Source: Angiostrongylus vasorum (lineage: Eukaryota; Nematoda; Chromadorea; Rhabditida; Metastrongylidae). Taken from it: a stretch of 64,000 nt of DNA. Location of the stretch: contig JADANN010000465.1 of NCBI GenBank assembly GCA_018806985.1, positions 1,178,001-1,242,000 on the forward strand, given 5' to 3'. A program made the translations under genes and the position numbers. The notes beneath the pieces are model-generated. The model was not told the origin of the DNA. It saw nothing but the letters and a program-made list of their open reading frames with translations, and did no database searches. This document shows positions 12,546-23,326 of this stretch, one piece after another; within the stretch, counting starts at the first letter, position 1, and each line of letters starts with the position of its first letter.

Positions 12546-13340
12546 ATGTACGTAAGTAGGTAATAGTCTTTAGAAAGGAGGGAAAAAATCTGCTAGTATA
12601 GTTACTAAATCGTAGTTAAAGTCAAGATAGAGTCACGTCGGGCACATTTCGAACTTTTTGCTTTCAATTTTTCAACTTACCTTGAAATTAATCGGATTTT
12701 GGAATCCTCATAGTTAGTATGGGACATGCGCTAGCAATTAAGCGAGGAAAGGCAATTCTCTTTATTTTTTCAGAAGCAAAATGAGATTATCATCTACGTA
12801 GACGTCTGGGCAGAATACACTAGTAGAAAGAACTGAAAACAGTAAGACAGGCACCATCAAGGTCAATGAAAGGCTTGAGAATAGCAACAGTTTGATGATA
12901 ACATAAAGAAAAAAACCATGAAAAACACGTACAGCTCAACGAATTCGAGGGAGCAATGTAAGAAACCATGGTGAAGGGAATAGTAAACAACATCGTACAG
13001 ACGAAAAGAACAACAAGACAGATGAAATGGATAACTTCCTCTATCCATTTTCGTAGTGCAACAGAAAAAAGAAACAGAAGCCTTTATAGTGTTTCTTGTG
13101 TCTTCGCCCATGTGCACCTGGGGGAACTCCTCAACAAAGTGGCCGTACTACGCGCGTTTTAAGCCATTCGTCCGAAAATTCAAATCATTCGTCCGAAAAT
13201 TCGAATACTCGAGATTTCGAATGAGTGGCGGCATTCGATTAATGGTGTACTTTGGAGTATTCTTAACGTTGTCACTGTTCTGTTTTTCACTTAGCACGAT
13301 TTGGTAGCTGCGAATCTAGTTAATAAAAGTTTCTTTTCAG

Positions 13341-13397
13341 ACATTTTTTGTTGCTGAAACAGAATTTTGCTTATTTAATATTGATGCAAATGATCTA
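13341..13397 (+). CDS. Possible plus-strand micro-exon
   Basis: A strong CTTTTCAG acceptor and GTAAAA donor flank 19 in-phase codons reading TFFVAETEFCLFNIDANDL. It is 3' of the kinase gene on the other strand. No partner exon is certain. Confidence 0.2.
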
Positions 13398-13451
13398 GTA
13401 AAAAAGCACTCTCTGAAAAAGTCTACAAGAACACTATCACGTCATAAGAAA

Positions 13452-13457
13452 TTTATT
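13452..13457 (-). terminator. Polyadenylation signal of kinase gene
   Basis: AATAAA on the minus strand, 16 nt after the kinase stop codon, implying a very short 3' UTR. Confidence 0.6.
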
Positions 13458-13473
13458 TAGCCCGTACGATCGG

Positions 13474-13578
13474 TTACATCTCCCAATCGTATGGAAACTC
13501 TTGTGCTCGTGTACTTCGTAACGCTGATTCAAGTAGCTTATAGATAGCGGGATAGTCAGGAGCGTCGAAAAATTTGCC
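13474..13578 (-). CDS. Kinase terminal exon
   Basis: Encodes GKFFDAPDYPAIYKLLESAL, RSTRAQEFPYDWEM and TAA at 13474-13476. The D/P-Y..IY.LL..A ending is typical of the family C-lobe. Confidence 0.92.
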   Translation of the reverse strand, partial: GKFFDAPDYPAIYKLLESALRSTRAQEFPYDWEM

Positions 13579-16500
13579 CTAAACGCTTCATTAAATCTGC
13601 TGATGGGGGGACCGCTGACTTATAGAAGATGTTAAATCAAATAATTCACTAACTTTATCGAGAATCGGGAATATTTCCGTGTATTCACGTGGACATCCGC
13701 CAAAAAGACATCGATAACGTTCACCTTTGCAGTCTTTCTTAAACAGCCCGACATCATTCGATTCCTGAGTGTAAAACGACCGTGTGCTACATGAATTACA
13801 TAAGCCGTCAACATTGAATATGGGAGTGTTTATGAGAGCATAATTGCTATAGAAGCTGGTGAGGTGACAAGTGTCACCTCTGATTTCACTAATCATCCAG
13901 TAACACGACCTAGTAGCTGTGGTGGGTTTCTTCTCGTTTCCGTCGCACTCCAGGGTCGAAGTTCACTGCTTACGTCAGCTCAAGAGACAAGAATAGTTCA
14001 GCATTTCTAGTATGAAAGATACAGAACAGGTTGCTGTGGTGTATTTCACTTATGTAAAATGGCCGTGCTGGGTGATGTCAGTTCATCGGTACCGTGTTCC
14101 ACTGCACTCATTTTGACTCGATGTGACTACGAATACTCAAGTATCGTAAACGATTAAGATGTTTACAATCGAGTCTTTGAACACAAATCGACCACGGTAC
14201 AGCTAGTAAGTCGACATTTCATAGCAGACATTAGAATATGTTCAGTTATCGTGTTTTTGTAACGTCGTCTTGTATCGGTGTGTGATTTCTCATGAAAGAG
14301 CAGTTAACACTCATATAGAACGGTGGTGATTCTGTCCTAATCTAATGACATTTATCCTGTTACCCTATGAATTATTTATTAATGTCTTCTCATAGTTTTC
14401 CGCTCTTCCTTTGCAATTTCAATCCTTCCGCAAGTGCGCTCGCTCATAAGTTTTATCATTTTCGTGACAACACCGGCTGATTTCAGTGATTGCAGAAGTA
14501 GACGCCTACCGTAAGGTTCCTCCACGGTAGTCGACCGCATGTGATTTCGACCAGCATGTACATCCAGCTCTCGATATCATCCTTACGACACTGCTCTCGA
14601 TGCACATGACAAGCTAACGGGGCATATTTTACAGTACCACGAAATCCAGCACGCGCTCTGAATGAGTCTCGATGAGTAACAATTACAAACAGGCATCGAC
14701 TTTGGTTGATTTTTAGTGACTCTCAACAATGAATCGAATTGACTACCAACTAACTCATCTTAAATTTTGAATGAAATTTGAAAAGATGGCGCTTGTAACG
14801 TAATGGTCAGAGGTGCTCTGGAATGCACACATGGTCGTTTGTTTCATCCAACAACCCAGATGTCCTAGGGCTAAGTCCCATATCACTCCTTGGCTGGCAA
14901 ATTGGAACAAGATTTGTCCGGAAAAGTAGAAATGTTGACTTAACAGCCCGCTATGGCTGTGTGACCTTTGGGCGAAATATATATTCTATTCTTTCTGCTT
15001 CTGTTTAGCAAACACGAGGTGTTATTTTATTTCTTTATTTACGTACAAGCTGACGTTTCGGCGGATTTCGCCTTCTTCAGAGCCTGGAAGGGTCAAGTTG
15101 ACTGCGATCTACACGGCCAAACGCCTCCATAACCGAACAGGGAAAATGCTGAACCAAAATTTCAATCACATTGAACACAGAGCCTTTGCACACTCACCGC
15201 TTTCTATGAGTCTTCTAATAAGTATTTCACGTGGAGACCAACCGCACAAAGTTCACATGGAATCGTAATGTACCCATCTCATCAGAATACAGGCTTATGT
15301 AGTGCCCAATATCACGCGTGATAGTGAGGCATTCCTCCCTTGCGGTTCATTTTCGGATTCGTGGAATTGTTCCAGAATACCTCGAGAATTTTGAGCGCTT
15401 GTGTTCTCGATTCCTGCGCTAGGTTCGTAACCCGTACTTCAAAATCTTCTCCGTTATGTCTCTGCGTCCCATGCGTGCCTAGTGGAGTACTTGGTTTACG
15501 TTAGCCGATTAGGTGTTCTTTTTACACAAACGCAGAGTGGTCTACCCGTTTCGCCAACGTATTCGTCCCCGCACGCTTTACAAGTGATCAGATAAACTGT
15601 ACCTGAACTCATGCAGTCACCGTCTCTACCATTGGGCAAATTGTACAATTTTGCGTTGCACATAGACGGTCGTATAGGCGGTTACGAACTAGTTGGCGTC
15701 TTAGATTACTCGGTGGCATTTCAGTTATCGTTACCGAATTCTCTAGACCGGCCCTTTTTAAACAGCGTTTTATAGCTGCGCTTACTTCATATATACATAT
15801 ATATATTATATTATATTATTATATTATATATATTATATTATTATAATATTATATATTATTATTATATTATTATAATATTATTTTAACCTTTTTACTTACT
15901 GCCTACTCTTTTTGATGGCAGGGTATATTGCACAATATAACTTCAACGAAGCTGAGATATTTGCAAAACTCAGGACCGCAGGTGCCTATGGTGGGGAACG
16001 AACGCGCTATTGTTCTTTCCGGGGAGTAACGCGTTCACCACCACACCATGCGGGTCCTTCTGTTTCGCCTGTCTCTCAACTAGTTCTATCGATCTTTATT
16101 ATAATATTATACTATAATAATATTATATTGTAATATAATATGTTATAATATTATTAAAATATTATATTAATATAATATTACAATATTATAACATATTATA
16201 TAATATATTACTATGATATATTATATTAATATATACTATTATTTTATTATTATAATGTTATATTACACTAATATTATATTATATATTATCATTTTTTATT
16301 ATATTATCATAAAATTATTATATAATATTATTATATATTATTATATTATATTATTATTATATTATATTATTATATATTATATTATATTATTATATATATT
16401 ATATTATCCTCTTATATATTCTATCATCTTATAAACTGATCTTCTTTAGCTGCTGCGAGGTTGGTATAGGCCTTCGTTGTCGTTGTTGTTGTTGTTGTTG

Positions 16501-19500
16501 TTGTTGCTGTTGTTTTTGCTGCTGTTCTTGTTGCTCGATGGCAGACATTTCGGATATTTGGTTTAAATATCCAAGTTTCGAAGCTCTGAAGAAGGCGAAA
16601 TCGCCGAAACGTCAGCCATCGAGCAACAACATCAACGACAACGACAACGACAACGAAGACCTATACCAACCTCGCATGAGCTAAAGAAGATCAATTCATA
16701 AGATCATATAAATAAATATATCAACTATCTACGACGAGATTTATAGAAAGTCGGTCTTTTGAGTTATATTCTATCACTCCTCTATGTTGCTTGACGAAGT
16801 CGAATTCACAACGGATCTCCCCAAGGATTGACTAATGCGTAAAGTTTGATCGTTTATTATATTTTTTATGAATGGACCCGAGCAACAACCAAATAATCGA
16901 ATAAAGATGTAGCTTTGAATTTGTCTCGATGTTAGTCGTTCTTCATTTTAAAAAAAGTCAACAGAACTGAAATAAACGATGAATGATTACCGGGGGTTTC
17001 TTAATGTGCCGTCTTCTTTCACAAATTTTCGTGCCATTCCAAAGTCAAGCATGTAGACCTGTTGAACAGACTGTATCCATAGGTAAGCTTTTTTTTACGT
17101 GTTTACGTAAAAAACCAAGAAAAACAAGTTTATATTGTCGTAGAACAGTGCGGACATTAGAATGCGATCTGGTGGGCGAAGGCAGGGAAGTATGTGACGA
17201 AAGACATGAATGGGCAAGCTATATTTTCTTGTCTTTAACATAGAACACTTCTGTTCATGCTCATTTTTTAACGAAGCTCAGTAAAAATGAAAAAAGTTGA
17301 TGATAGCATTTATTCAATCGTTTATAAACAATACGGTGAACAGTGGCTAAACCTTCTCAATAATGAGAAGCTTGTTGTTAGATCTCCTGCATTTGCCGCC
17401 GTGTGTGAAATTGATTATCATGTTAGGCTATATTGATCGGTGTTTATTTTAGGCCAAAAAGCTTACTACACGAATCGAAATCGGAATCGATTTCGAGCGA
17501 ACTGTCAGCACCCTGCTTGAGATAGACAAAATCACAACATCAGTGAGCAGTATTTTGAAGCAAATAGGAAAGAAGATTCCTACCTTTCTATCCAAATCAT
17601 CACTGTTTTTTTTATACCTCTATCATACAATCTTTAAAAATGCACCTCATAAATAGCATAACATTTAATAAAGTCAACTCATTTTCGAGCGGACGATCAC
17701 GGAAATTGATTAGCGTGGATCTTCTTGGACGACTCCATTTTCGGCTTCTCGTTATCTCTTCATATGTGAATATGGCCTTCCCCAATTTTATGCCGTTCCC
17801 AAATCTCTTGTTCTCTCTCTCTGCTTCTCTGTCCGATTCTTAAATTTCCTTTTTCCAGTGTTTATTAACAATATGCCAATCTTTAAACACTTTTTTATGC
17901 CAACTGTCGTTTCATTCCTCCTGTCGTTCGCGTTGTTTTCTGCTTTTCACTCTGCCGCGTTTTTTCTTTGTTTAATCTTATTGATTGTACAATTAGGATA
18001 AGGCTAAATCGTAAGTAGTTCATACATGAGCGTTAAATGAAGTTTCTACCCTCTACCTGTTGTATCACTCCAGTATAATAAATACATACTCAGATTTCAC
18101 AAGTTAATTCAGATCTACTTGAAATGAAAGCCAAATATTTTCTGCTATAGACTTAACGCATAGACTCATGTACAGGCATACCAACATCCTTCTACCTTTC
18201 TGAGCTCGTTGAGCTCTTTTCGTCCAATAGTGTAATTGCCGGGCTTGATGTCTCGATGAAGAATGCCGACATTATGCAAGTCTTCAAGTGCTTCCAGACA
18301 TTGTCGCCCTACAGAAATTGCTGTCCCCATTGAGAACTTCTTCATTGGTGCCTCGTTTCGTAATTCCTGAAGAAGACAAGCTTATCGGCTTTAGTGCTCG
18401 AAGAAACTGATCGACTAAACATACCTGTAAACTTTTTCCAACCAATGTCATCACCACATAGTTGAATTTACCAGGCACATGACCTCGATCTTTCAAGCCA
18501 AGAAAGTGTCGCGCTAAACGTAGGATCTGAGGGTTTCATACTGACTCGAAATAGGGATAATAAACGTGTAACGAATAAGGTCCTGACGACTTTTTCTCAG
18601 AAAAAATATTCATACAGCGTCCCTAATGCCAACCATTTGAATCTCTTTCCAGGTCATAACCATGAGACAGAAAGCATCAATAGAGTAACCACCACACTCC
18701 GTACACTACAGGAATGCAACAAGCTCGCTTGCTTAATGTACGCAGGGAAGCATTTTCAATGTGTGGCATTCATTTTCGGTAACATCTACTCACATTTCGA
18801 ATGATGTTCTTGTTTATTATATGGTGGGCATGAGCTTGTCATATAGTTTTAATAATGCTGATACCATTATCTTTACGAGTTCATGGATTCGAATCGAGTT
18901 CTCGCCGCAAGGTTTGGCGATGACGAAGTACCTTTCAGTGCCACCCCTTTGAGTTAAGTTGAGTGGAGCACGGAGCAAGCAGTTGAGCATGAATGAATAA
19001 ACATGGCGACTGGCAGTGCCTTTTTATACAGGGTAGGTCTTTGTCAGTTGTCAACACAGGAAGACCAGTCGTCTTGGTGACAAGTATATAATAATCAAAT
19101 AATCAACCCTGCGAGTTGATTACGAAAATCTCAATACCATGACAAAACTGTGGAGAGACGGAAATGCTGTTACCGATACATGATAGCACAAGAGTTCAAT
19201 ACAATTCAACTGTCTAGACGCACACTTTTGATGTTCAGTAGTTACTGAAGTGATTTTTTCTATTTGACTCAACAACACATATTGTGGCAGACCGTAGCAC
19301 TTTTTTTCATTTGGCTTTGTTCTTTGTTCATGGAATATCTCTGTGAAAGCATTCCCAGATTCACTGTATTCAGTCACTGGCCGCTGTGCATCGGTGCAAT
19401 CATTCCGTGGACAATTCTGGTATCAAGTTCCTAATAGATGAAAGGCTCGGTAAGCACACTACGCTGTCCAACTAGCGAATAAGCGTGTATTGCGCTGCAC

Positions 19501-20895
19501 CTCTTCCCATTGCGCTTCTCGCGTCCCAGTGAGTCGATGAGAAGATTAAATGTAAAATTCATCGCATGAACCAGTACCGTGAGGATTCGACAACACATTC
19601 CGCCCATCATTTTATGGTGGGTTTCATTTCCTGTCCTTTTCTCTTTTCTCTTTTTTCCTCTTTTTGCATAACCGAGATTGGTAACAATAATTTTTCCTCC
19701 AAATGCCAATTTAAACCGTTTTCTTCTAGTTTAGCACTATCTTAATGAAACAATGAAGTGGCAGAGACAACGATCATCAGCTAGAATTGCACACTACACC
19801 ACTATGACGAGATCTATCTCTGTGTCAAGCGACAAGTACAGAGCACTTTGAGAAACTCTTGACCTATCATATGAATCCGGCCTGACGTACCAAAGACTCA
19901 GTGGGAAAATAGAAACGATATCGATTTACCTTTTGACATAATGAAGATGAACAATTTGTTTTTATACTGCTCATAGAGATGCTCTACATCCGGTTGTTTA
20001 ACCAAAAAGTGAGCCAGCACGACGAATCACAATCTGACGGAACTCCTTCCGATTAAAAAGCGCATTCTAAGAAGTGTACTGACGACTTGAATTCCTGGCC
20101 CAATCATTTCTCGACTCTTACTTACTTGATACTTGGATGGCTCGGCCTCACTGGTTGTGCGGGCGTCAGCACAGTCTCCATTTTTCGGAGATTTGCTGGT
20201 TAAGTCACTGTGGTTCCTTGGAATCCCGAGGTTAGCCTGTTCAAAGTCTGCCCCAGGTCTTCACCATCACGGGCAGTCGCAGCCCTTGTGGATCAGAGGG
20301 AGATTTGCCACCACGCGATTTTTGCATTTCGAGACTCTAGTTTGAAAAGTATTGCCCGATTAACGAATTGTCCGTCAAGTGAAAATTCGTCTGGGTGCAG
20401 TGCAGACCATTATAATGGATCCAGTAATCAAGTTTTCACGTAGGATAGTCAGATATTAACGTAATGAACCAGTCACTGCAACGTCGATAAGAGTTGGTAT
20501 CCGTCCTTGAAAAGCTTGCCAAAAGTTCAAAACGGAATAGTGCACCACTATGAAGAACAGTGATCGGTACTAGTTCTTCATCTTCTTACGGATCGATCTA
20601 AACTGGCATGCTGTCAACTTCATTAAGTGTCTTTTTAAATTACCTTGAAATTTTGTCTTTTTCAATTCCATTAGCACGTACACTTCCATTCTAAGCAGTC
20701 CGTGCGGATCGTTTTCAGATTCCACCTGATAATAAACATAATCACATACTGAATTATTGAATACTACGCATGTTTCGTAGTGCCCGACCTTAAGTGCATT
20801 TAGTTCATCGTCTTTGCCCTTACATAGATATACTGCTCCGAAACCTCCTTCACCGAGTTTCTTCGTGATCGTCCAAGAGCCCACTTTTTGTCCTT
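13474..20895 (-). CDS. CK1/tau-tubulin-kinase-like protein kinase (8 exons, 5' exon missing)
   Basis: Ser/Thr kinase of the CK1 superfamily, worm TTBK-like branch, a family greatly expanded in nematodes and often germline-expressed. Reading down from 20895 it has a glycine loop (LGEGGFGAVYL), the VAIK-type lysine (NALKVE), the helix-C glutamate (RMEVYVLMEL), FNYVVMTLVGKSL, the catalytic loop HRDIKPGN, DFG in VYMLDFGMARKF, the activation/P+1 region GFRGTVKYAPLACHVH, RKDDIESWMYMLVE, LPWRN, GCPREYTEIF, and the C-terminal PDYPAIYKLLESAL...YDWEM then stop. All catalytic residues are present, so it looks active. About 290 residues are seen, a whole catalytic domain; the initiator exon upstream of 20895 was not found. 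The eight exons join in frame. Introns hold a PLE fragment, a microsatellite, a mini-PLE and SINE-like repeats. Confidence 0.93.
13654..13764 (-). CDS. Kinase exon: helix G-H
   Basis: Encodes ESNDVGLFKKDCKGERYRCL then FGGCPREYTEIFPILDK. Acceptor ACTCAG, donor GTTAGT. Confidence 0.9.
14510..14657 (-). CDS. Kinase exon: activation segment and helix F
   Basis: Encodes GFRGTVKYAPLACHVHREQC and RKDDIESWMYMLVEITCGRL then PWRNLT. Acceptor TTCAG, donor GTAGGC. Confidence 0.94.
14788..14975 (+). mobile_element. SINE with another head, 3' truncated
   Basis: GGCGCTTGTAACGTAATGGT resembles a tRNA-like start; the core GGCTGGCAAATTGGAACAAG follows. The 3' body is missing or unrecognisable. Confidence 0.5.
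15015..15780 (-). mobile_element. Penelope-like element 3' fragment (minus)
   Basis: Minus-strand GIY-YIG end (reverse complement of ...EYVGETGR-like at 15540-15570) and 3' tail containing the best-preserved hammerhead-like core at 15052-15080. Lies in kinase intron 14658-16990 next to an AT microsatellite. Confidence 0.75.
15052..15080 (-). ncRNA. Hammerhead-ribozyme-like core in a PLE tail
   Basis: On the minus strand: CTGAAGA, A, a GGCG/CGCC stem with a 5-nt loop, GAAACGTC. Flanking bases can form a 6-bp stem I (one G-U). Same extra A as the copy at 16586, so the feature is conserved between copies. Confidence 0.45.
15786..15890. repeat. AT-rich microsatellite
   Basis: Irregular TATA/ATT repeats immediately left of an element C copy. 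Confidence 0.85.
15885..16097 (-). mobile_element. Element C inserted in an AT microsatellite
   Basis: Complete head-to-CTAGTTCTATCGATC copy bounded on both sides by long ATT/ATA repeats. The frame [20 protein letters not shown] seen here is a repeat artefact. Confidence 0.78.
16097..16430. repeat. AT-rich microsatellite
   Basis: About 330 bp of almost pure A/T (ATT, ATA units). The frame of Ile/Tyr-rich residues here is an artefact. Confidence 0.9.
16483..16530. repeat. (TTG)n run inside the mini-PLE arm
   Basis: About 14 near-perfect TTG/CTG units; the opposite arm has a shorter (CAACGA)n partner. Confidence 0.75.
16586..16613 (+). ncRNA. Hammerhead-ribozyme-like core
   Basis: CUGAAGA core box 16586-16592, one extra A at 16593, a 4-bp stem II GGCG/CGCC with AAAU loop, the GAAAC box 16606-16610 and cleavage-type GUC at 16611-16613. 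Stem III would be only 2 bp (A-U, C-G), as reported for minimal hammerheads of Penelope-like elements. The additional A makes activity uncertain. Confidence 0.45.
16785..16850 (+). mobile_element. SINE body fragment
   Basis: TTGCTTGACGAAGTCGAATT ... CCCCAAGGATTGACTAATGC matches the SINE-A 3' body only. Confidence 0.45.
16991..17058 (-). CDS. Kinase exon: DFG
   Basis: Encodes VYMLDFGMARKFVKEDGTLR then NPR. DFG Mg-binding Asp present. Acceptor CAACAG, donor GTAATC. Confidence 0.93.
17287..17656 (+). CDS. Possible small nested gene in a kinase intron
   Basis: Two open segments on the strand opposite the kinase, inside its intron 17059-18195: 17287-17400 (starts MKKVDDSIYSIVYKQYGEQW) and 17453-17656 (AKKLTTRIEIGIDFERTVST..., stop TAG at 17654-17656). 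They join in frame across a 52-nt GTGTGT..TTTTAG intron to give about 105 residues. A CTCAG lies just before TAAAAATG, as at nematode trans-splice sites, and AATAAA follows at 17667-17672. A second donor (GTGAGC at 17543) could shorten exon 2. No family was recognised. Length and composition could arise by chance. Confidence 0.35.
18196..18366 (-). CDS. Kinase exon: catalytic loop
   Basis: 57 codons including LEALEDLHNVGILHRDIKPG with the catalytic Asp and Asn. Acceptor TCTTCAG, donor GTAGAA; phase 0 at both ends. Confidence 0.94.
18425..18513 (-). CDS. Kinase exon: beta4-beta5 hinge
   Basis: Encodes RHFLGLKDRGHVPGKFNYVV then MTLVGKSLQ, the hallmark FNYxVMTLVGxSL of TTBK-like kinases. Acceptor GTTTAG, donor GTATGT. 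Confidence 0.92.
18550..20100. other. Kinase intron sequence, nothing recognised
   Basis: Within the 2.1-kb kinase intron, outside the element D fragment. No exon, tRNA or repeat seen. Confidence 0.4.
20115..20335 (-). mobile_element. Element D, copy 6 (5' truncated)
   Basis: Minus strand, 3' half only, with tail CTTGATACTTGG at the left. Lies in kinase intron 18514-20643. Confidence 0.65.
20644..20725 (-). CDS. Kinase exon: helix C
   Basis: Encodes VESENDPHGLLRMEVYVLME then LKKTKFQ. The 63-nt intron before it (20726-20788) has GT..AG and no in-frame stop, so retention would insert 21 residues; alignment to the family favours splicing. Confidence 0.88.
20789..20895 (-). CDS. Kinase exon: glycine-rich loop and Lys
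   Basis: Encodes GQKVGSWTITKKLGEGGFGA then VYLCKGKDDELNALK. It starts after a GATTTTAG acceptor in phase 1, so an upstream exon is needed. There is no in-frame ATG; the frame merely opens upstream at a TTG. Confidence 0.9.
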
Positions 20896-20929
20896 CTAAA
20901 ATCAGAAACGTTTGACTCAAAGAACTAAA

Positions 20930-21980
20930 CTAGCTGCATAAAACATTATATATAAATGAACTCTAAGAACCTTTTAATTGTATCAGTTCAGACATTGGTG
21001 TTGTCTAACGAATAATTTGAAGCTAACACTAGTAATATGAACGTTGCCGCAGCATCCAATAGGTTATTGACAATGATAAAACACTGATGATAATCATTCA
21101 TTCACTTAAATAGTTTGCCATATCATCGTAGAAAGCGAATAGTGATAAGGAGTTCATTCTAGACGAGGCTTCATTAACCCATAAATGCTTGTATGCATTG
21201 GTGTAAAGGCACATATGGGTGGGTAGAATAAGCCGTATGCATCAGTTTGACTTGGTCTATTCAACGCCGGGTAATGTGTGCATTAAATGCAACTCACACT
21301 CCATAAGACAGTTTGCTTCGCCTCAGAGTTTATTTGCTATACCTGCTGGTATAATTTAAATAGATACCTTGTCTAACCGAATTTACCAGGAAGGCTATTT
21401 CCGTCGAAAACCGTTCCCTATTTTTAATAACTTACAAAAAAGTTTTTTCCAAAGCAATTTATTCGGCTCTAGCCGGGGCAATGGAAAACTGCACGCCGTA
21501 ATTGTGCTGCAGCCAGCAAAATTAGACGCGTTCGTATATGTGTTAAGGATGAGAATGAATTCTACTTTTCAGTCATGTGGTTTATGTGAAATTAAGCCAA
21601 TGATTCAGCTTACTACCGTTGTGGAACAAACCTGGACATCACGCTTCATGTCTTTGGCCGATCTATCACTTAGTGGTATTTGCTAGTGAAGAATTGGAAG
21701 TCTCATACGTCTTGGCTATCACAAGGCCTCTGAGAAAAATTGCTACGCAATGGGTGACAGTTCATCCGACAGACGGCCGGAGAGGAAGAAATATAGTCCA
21801 TAGAGGTGTAGGTGGAAGTGGATTAGACAACAACAGTGCCGCTCACCAATGCCCGATGAGAACCTGTTGGCGCTTTCCTCTAAGTCTGGACTATTTCCTG
21901 AAGACCAATTTTTCGCGACTTTTTAGGAATGTAAGAGGACCAGCATGGTATAATTTTACGATGAAGATCCCTATACTGTG
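20930..21980. other. Upstream of the kinase, two overlapping plus frames
   Basis: Plus frames of 105 (21369-21686) and 124 (21619-21993) residues have no recognised family. The missing first kinase exon should lie in or beyond this stretch, but no candidate stands out. Confidence 0.3.
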
Positions 21981-21984
21981 TAGA

Positions 21985-22235
21985 ACTTCCTAGGAGGTGG
22001 TGTCCCTGAGTGTTGCGCTGCGGTGTACAGTGGTGGGATTCACAAAGTCGCATGGTGGTAAGTCTCCCTCTGATCCACAAGGGCTGCGAGTGCATGTGGT
22101 GGTGGCGACCTGTGGCAGATTTAAGCTAGGCTGACCTCGGAACTGCAGGGAAACACAATGACTAAACCAGCAAGTCTCCGAACAATGGCGAATATGCTGG
22201 TGCCCGCACAACCAGTGAGGATGGGCCATCTCTGT
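21985..22235 (+). mobile_element. Element D, copy 5 (internally deleted)
   Basis: Matches the 3' two-thirds (ATCCACAAGGGCTGCGAGTG, CCCGCACAACCAGTGAGGAT) with part of the 5' region lost. Confidence 0.65.
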
Positions 22236-22600
22236 ACCTGTGTTGTGTAGAAAGGAGCCTTTCTTCTTAGCAAACTTTTCAAAAACATGTTCAGAGTTAT
22301 CAAATGGCTGACCATTGCTAACTGCTGAAACAGATGAGTTCTGTTAACCAACGGAAAAATTCTTCCAAAAAGGAGGTTTTCTTTAAGATTTTTTCTTTTT
22401 TAAGACTGAAGACGATTCTAGGATGGAAAAAAGTTTCTGAGGGAGGCACGAAATGAAAACGTCAAGTTGGAAAGCTTCCAGCACAAACCTATTACATGAA
22501 AACTCGCTTTACTAGAAGAAAGAAAATTCTAACTTAATACGAGAACCACCTAACGCCTCTATTCATGTGAGAAATCCACCATATGCTTTCAAACGGACAG

Positions 22601-22705
22601 TTAGTTGAGAGGGAATTGGTGGTAGCAGCCAGGCAAAAAACATGTTTAAAGGACGTCTCTCCAGAACTCGTCAAAAATGATGGTGAAAGCAAAGAAAAAA
22701 GCCAA
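22601..22705 (+). CDS. Possible plus-strand coiled-coil exon
   Basis: GGACAG acceptor, 35 codons starting LVERELVVAARQKTCLKDVS, donor GTATTA; phase 0 at both ends. Neighbouring sequence at 22826 resembles 1397-1430, so this may be part of an old repeat rather than a gene. Confidence 0.15.
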
Positions 22706-23041
22706 GTATTATTGAGAAGAAGAACAATTCAATGAAGGAACATCTTTGAAATTTGTTCATTTAATGTCGTTATTAACCATAGTTTTCGCGCCTTCGTCGA
22801 ATTTATTGCAATCTCGCGATGGCTTACCAACGGAAAAAGATATTAATACAAGATGACTCTGAAGCAATAAAAAAAACAAAGCCACATAGGTAGATAACCT
22901 TCTACTTATATACAGCATATAAGCAACGCTCGATCGAATGAGCAGTTACTTCACACCACCTGGCTTGTTTGCTTGAATTAATAGAAATGTGCTGAGTGAG
23001 CAAAACGATTCAGCAGTATTTGTATCGAAGTTTTGATTAAG

Positions 23042-23326
23042 AAGGATAAAGCTCTCGGCGTTGATCAGTCCCTGAGGGATGAGCTGTGCATTCGACATTC
23101 ACTAATCATCGTTTGGAACTGACTGGATGCATATCTGACCTTTACAACGACTCGCGGTGGCCTATCGAGGTATGGGTCAGTGCTGCAATCCTTCCAGGCA
23201 AGTTTGCTATCAATTTGCCAACCCCAGAGGGATAGAAGGCTTTGTGGGCCATGGACGCGCAGATCGATTCACTTTGTTACGGTTTGTGTTTCAGGGCGCC
23301 TCTGACCACTGCGCCACAAGCGCCCT
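23042..23326 (-). mobile_element. SINE-A abutting an RTE 3' end
   Basis: Minus strand. Tail AAGGATAAAGCTCTCGGCG; head with GTGGCGCAGTGG ends immediately where RTE copy 1 begins (23327). Confidence 0.8.

Larger units (their letters stand above)
16438..16693 (+). mobile_element. Mini Penelope-like hairpin with hammerhead-like core
   Basis: Imperfect inverted repeat: TGATCTTCTTTAGC at the left end pairs with GCTAAAGAAGATCA at the right, and GAGGTTGGTATAGG with CCTATACCAACCTC. The left arm holds a (TTG)n run. The loop side contains CTGAAGA, an extra A, GGCG-AAAT-CGCC, then GAAACGTC. There is no coding capacity. Lies in a kinase intron. Confidence 0.7.

Noticed and set aside
14487..14510. Plus-strand mini-exon (TTTCAG ... 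GTAAGG)
   Set aside because: It exactly abuts and overlaps the kinase exon on the other strand; only 8 codons, likely chance.
16213..16434. 73-residue Ile/Tyr frame
   Set aside because: Product of an AT microsatellite.
22826..22875. Lys-rich plus frame as an exon
   Set aside because: Similar sequence at 1397-1430 suggests an old dispersed repeat.
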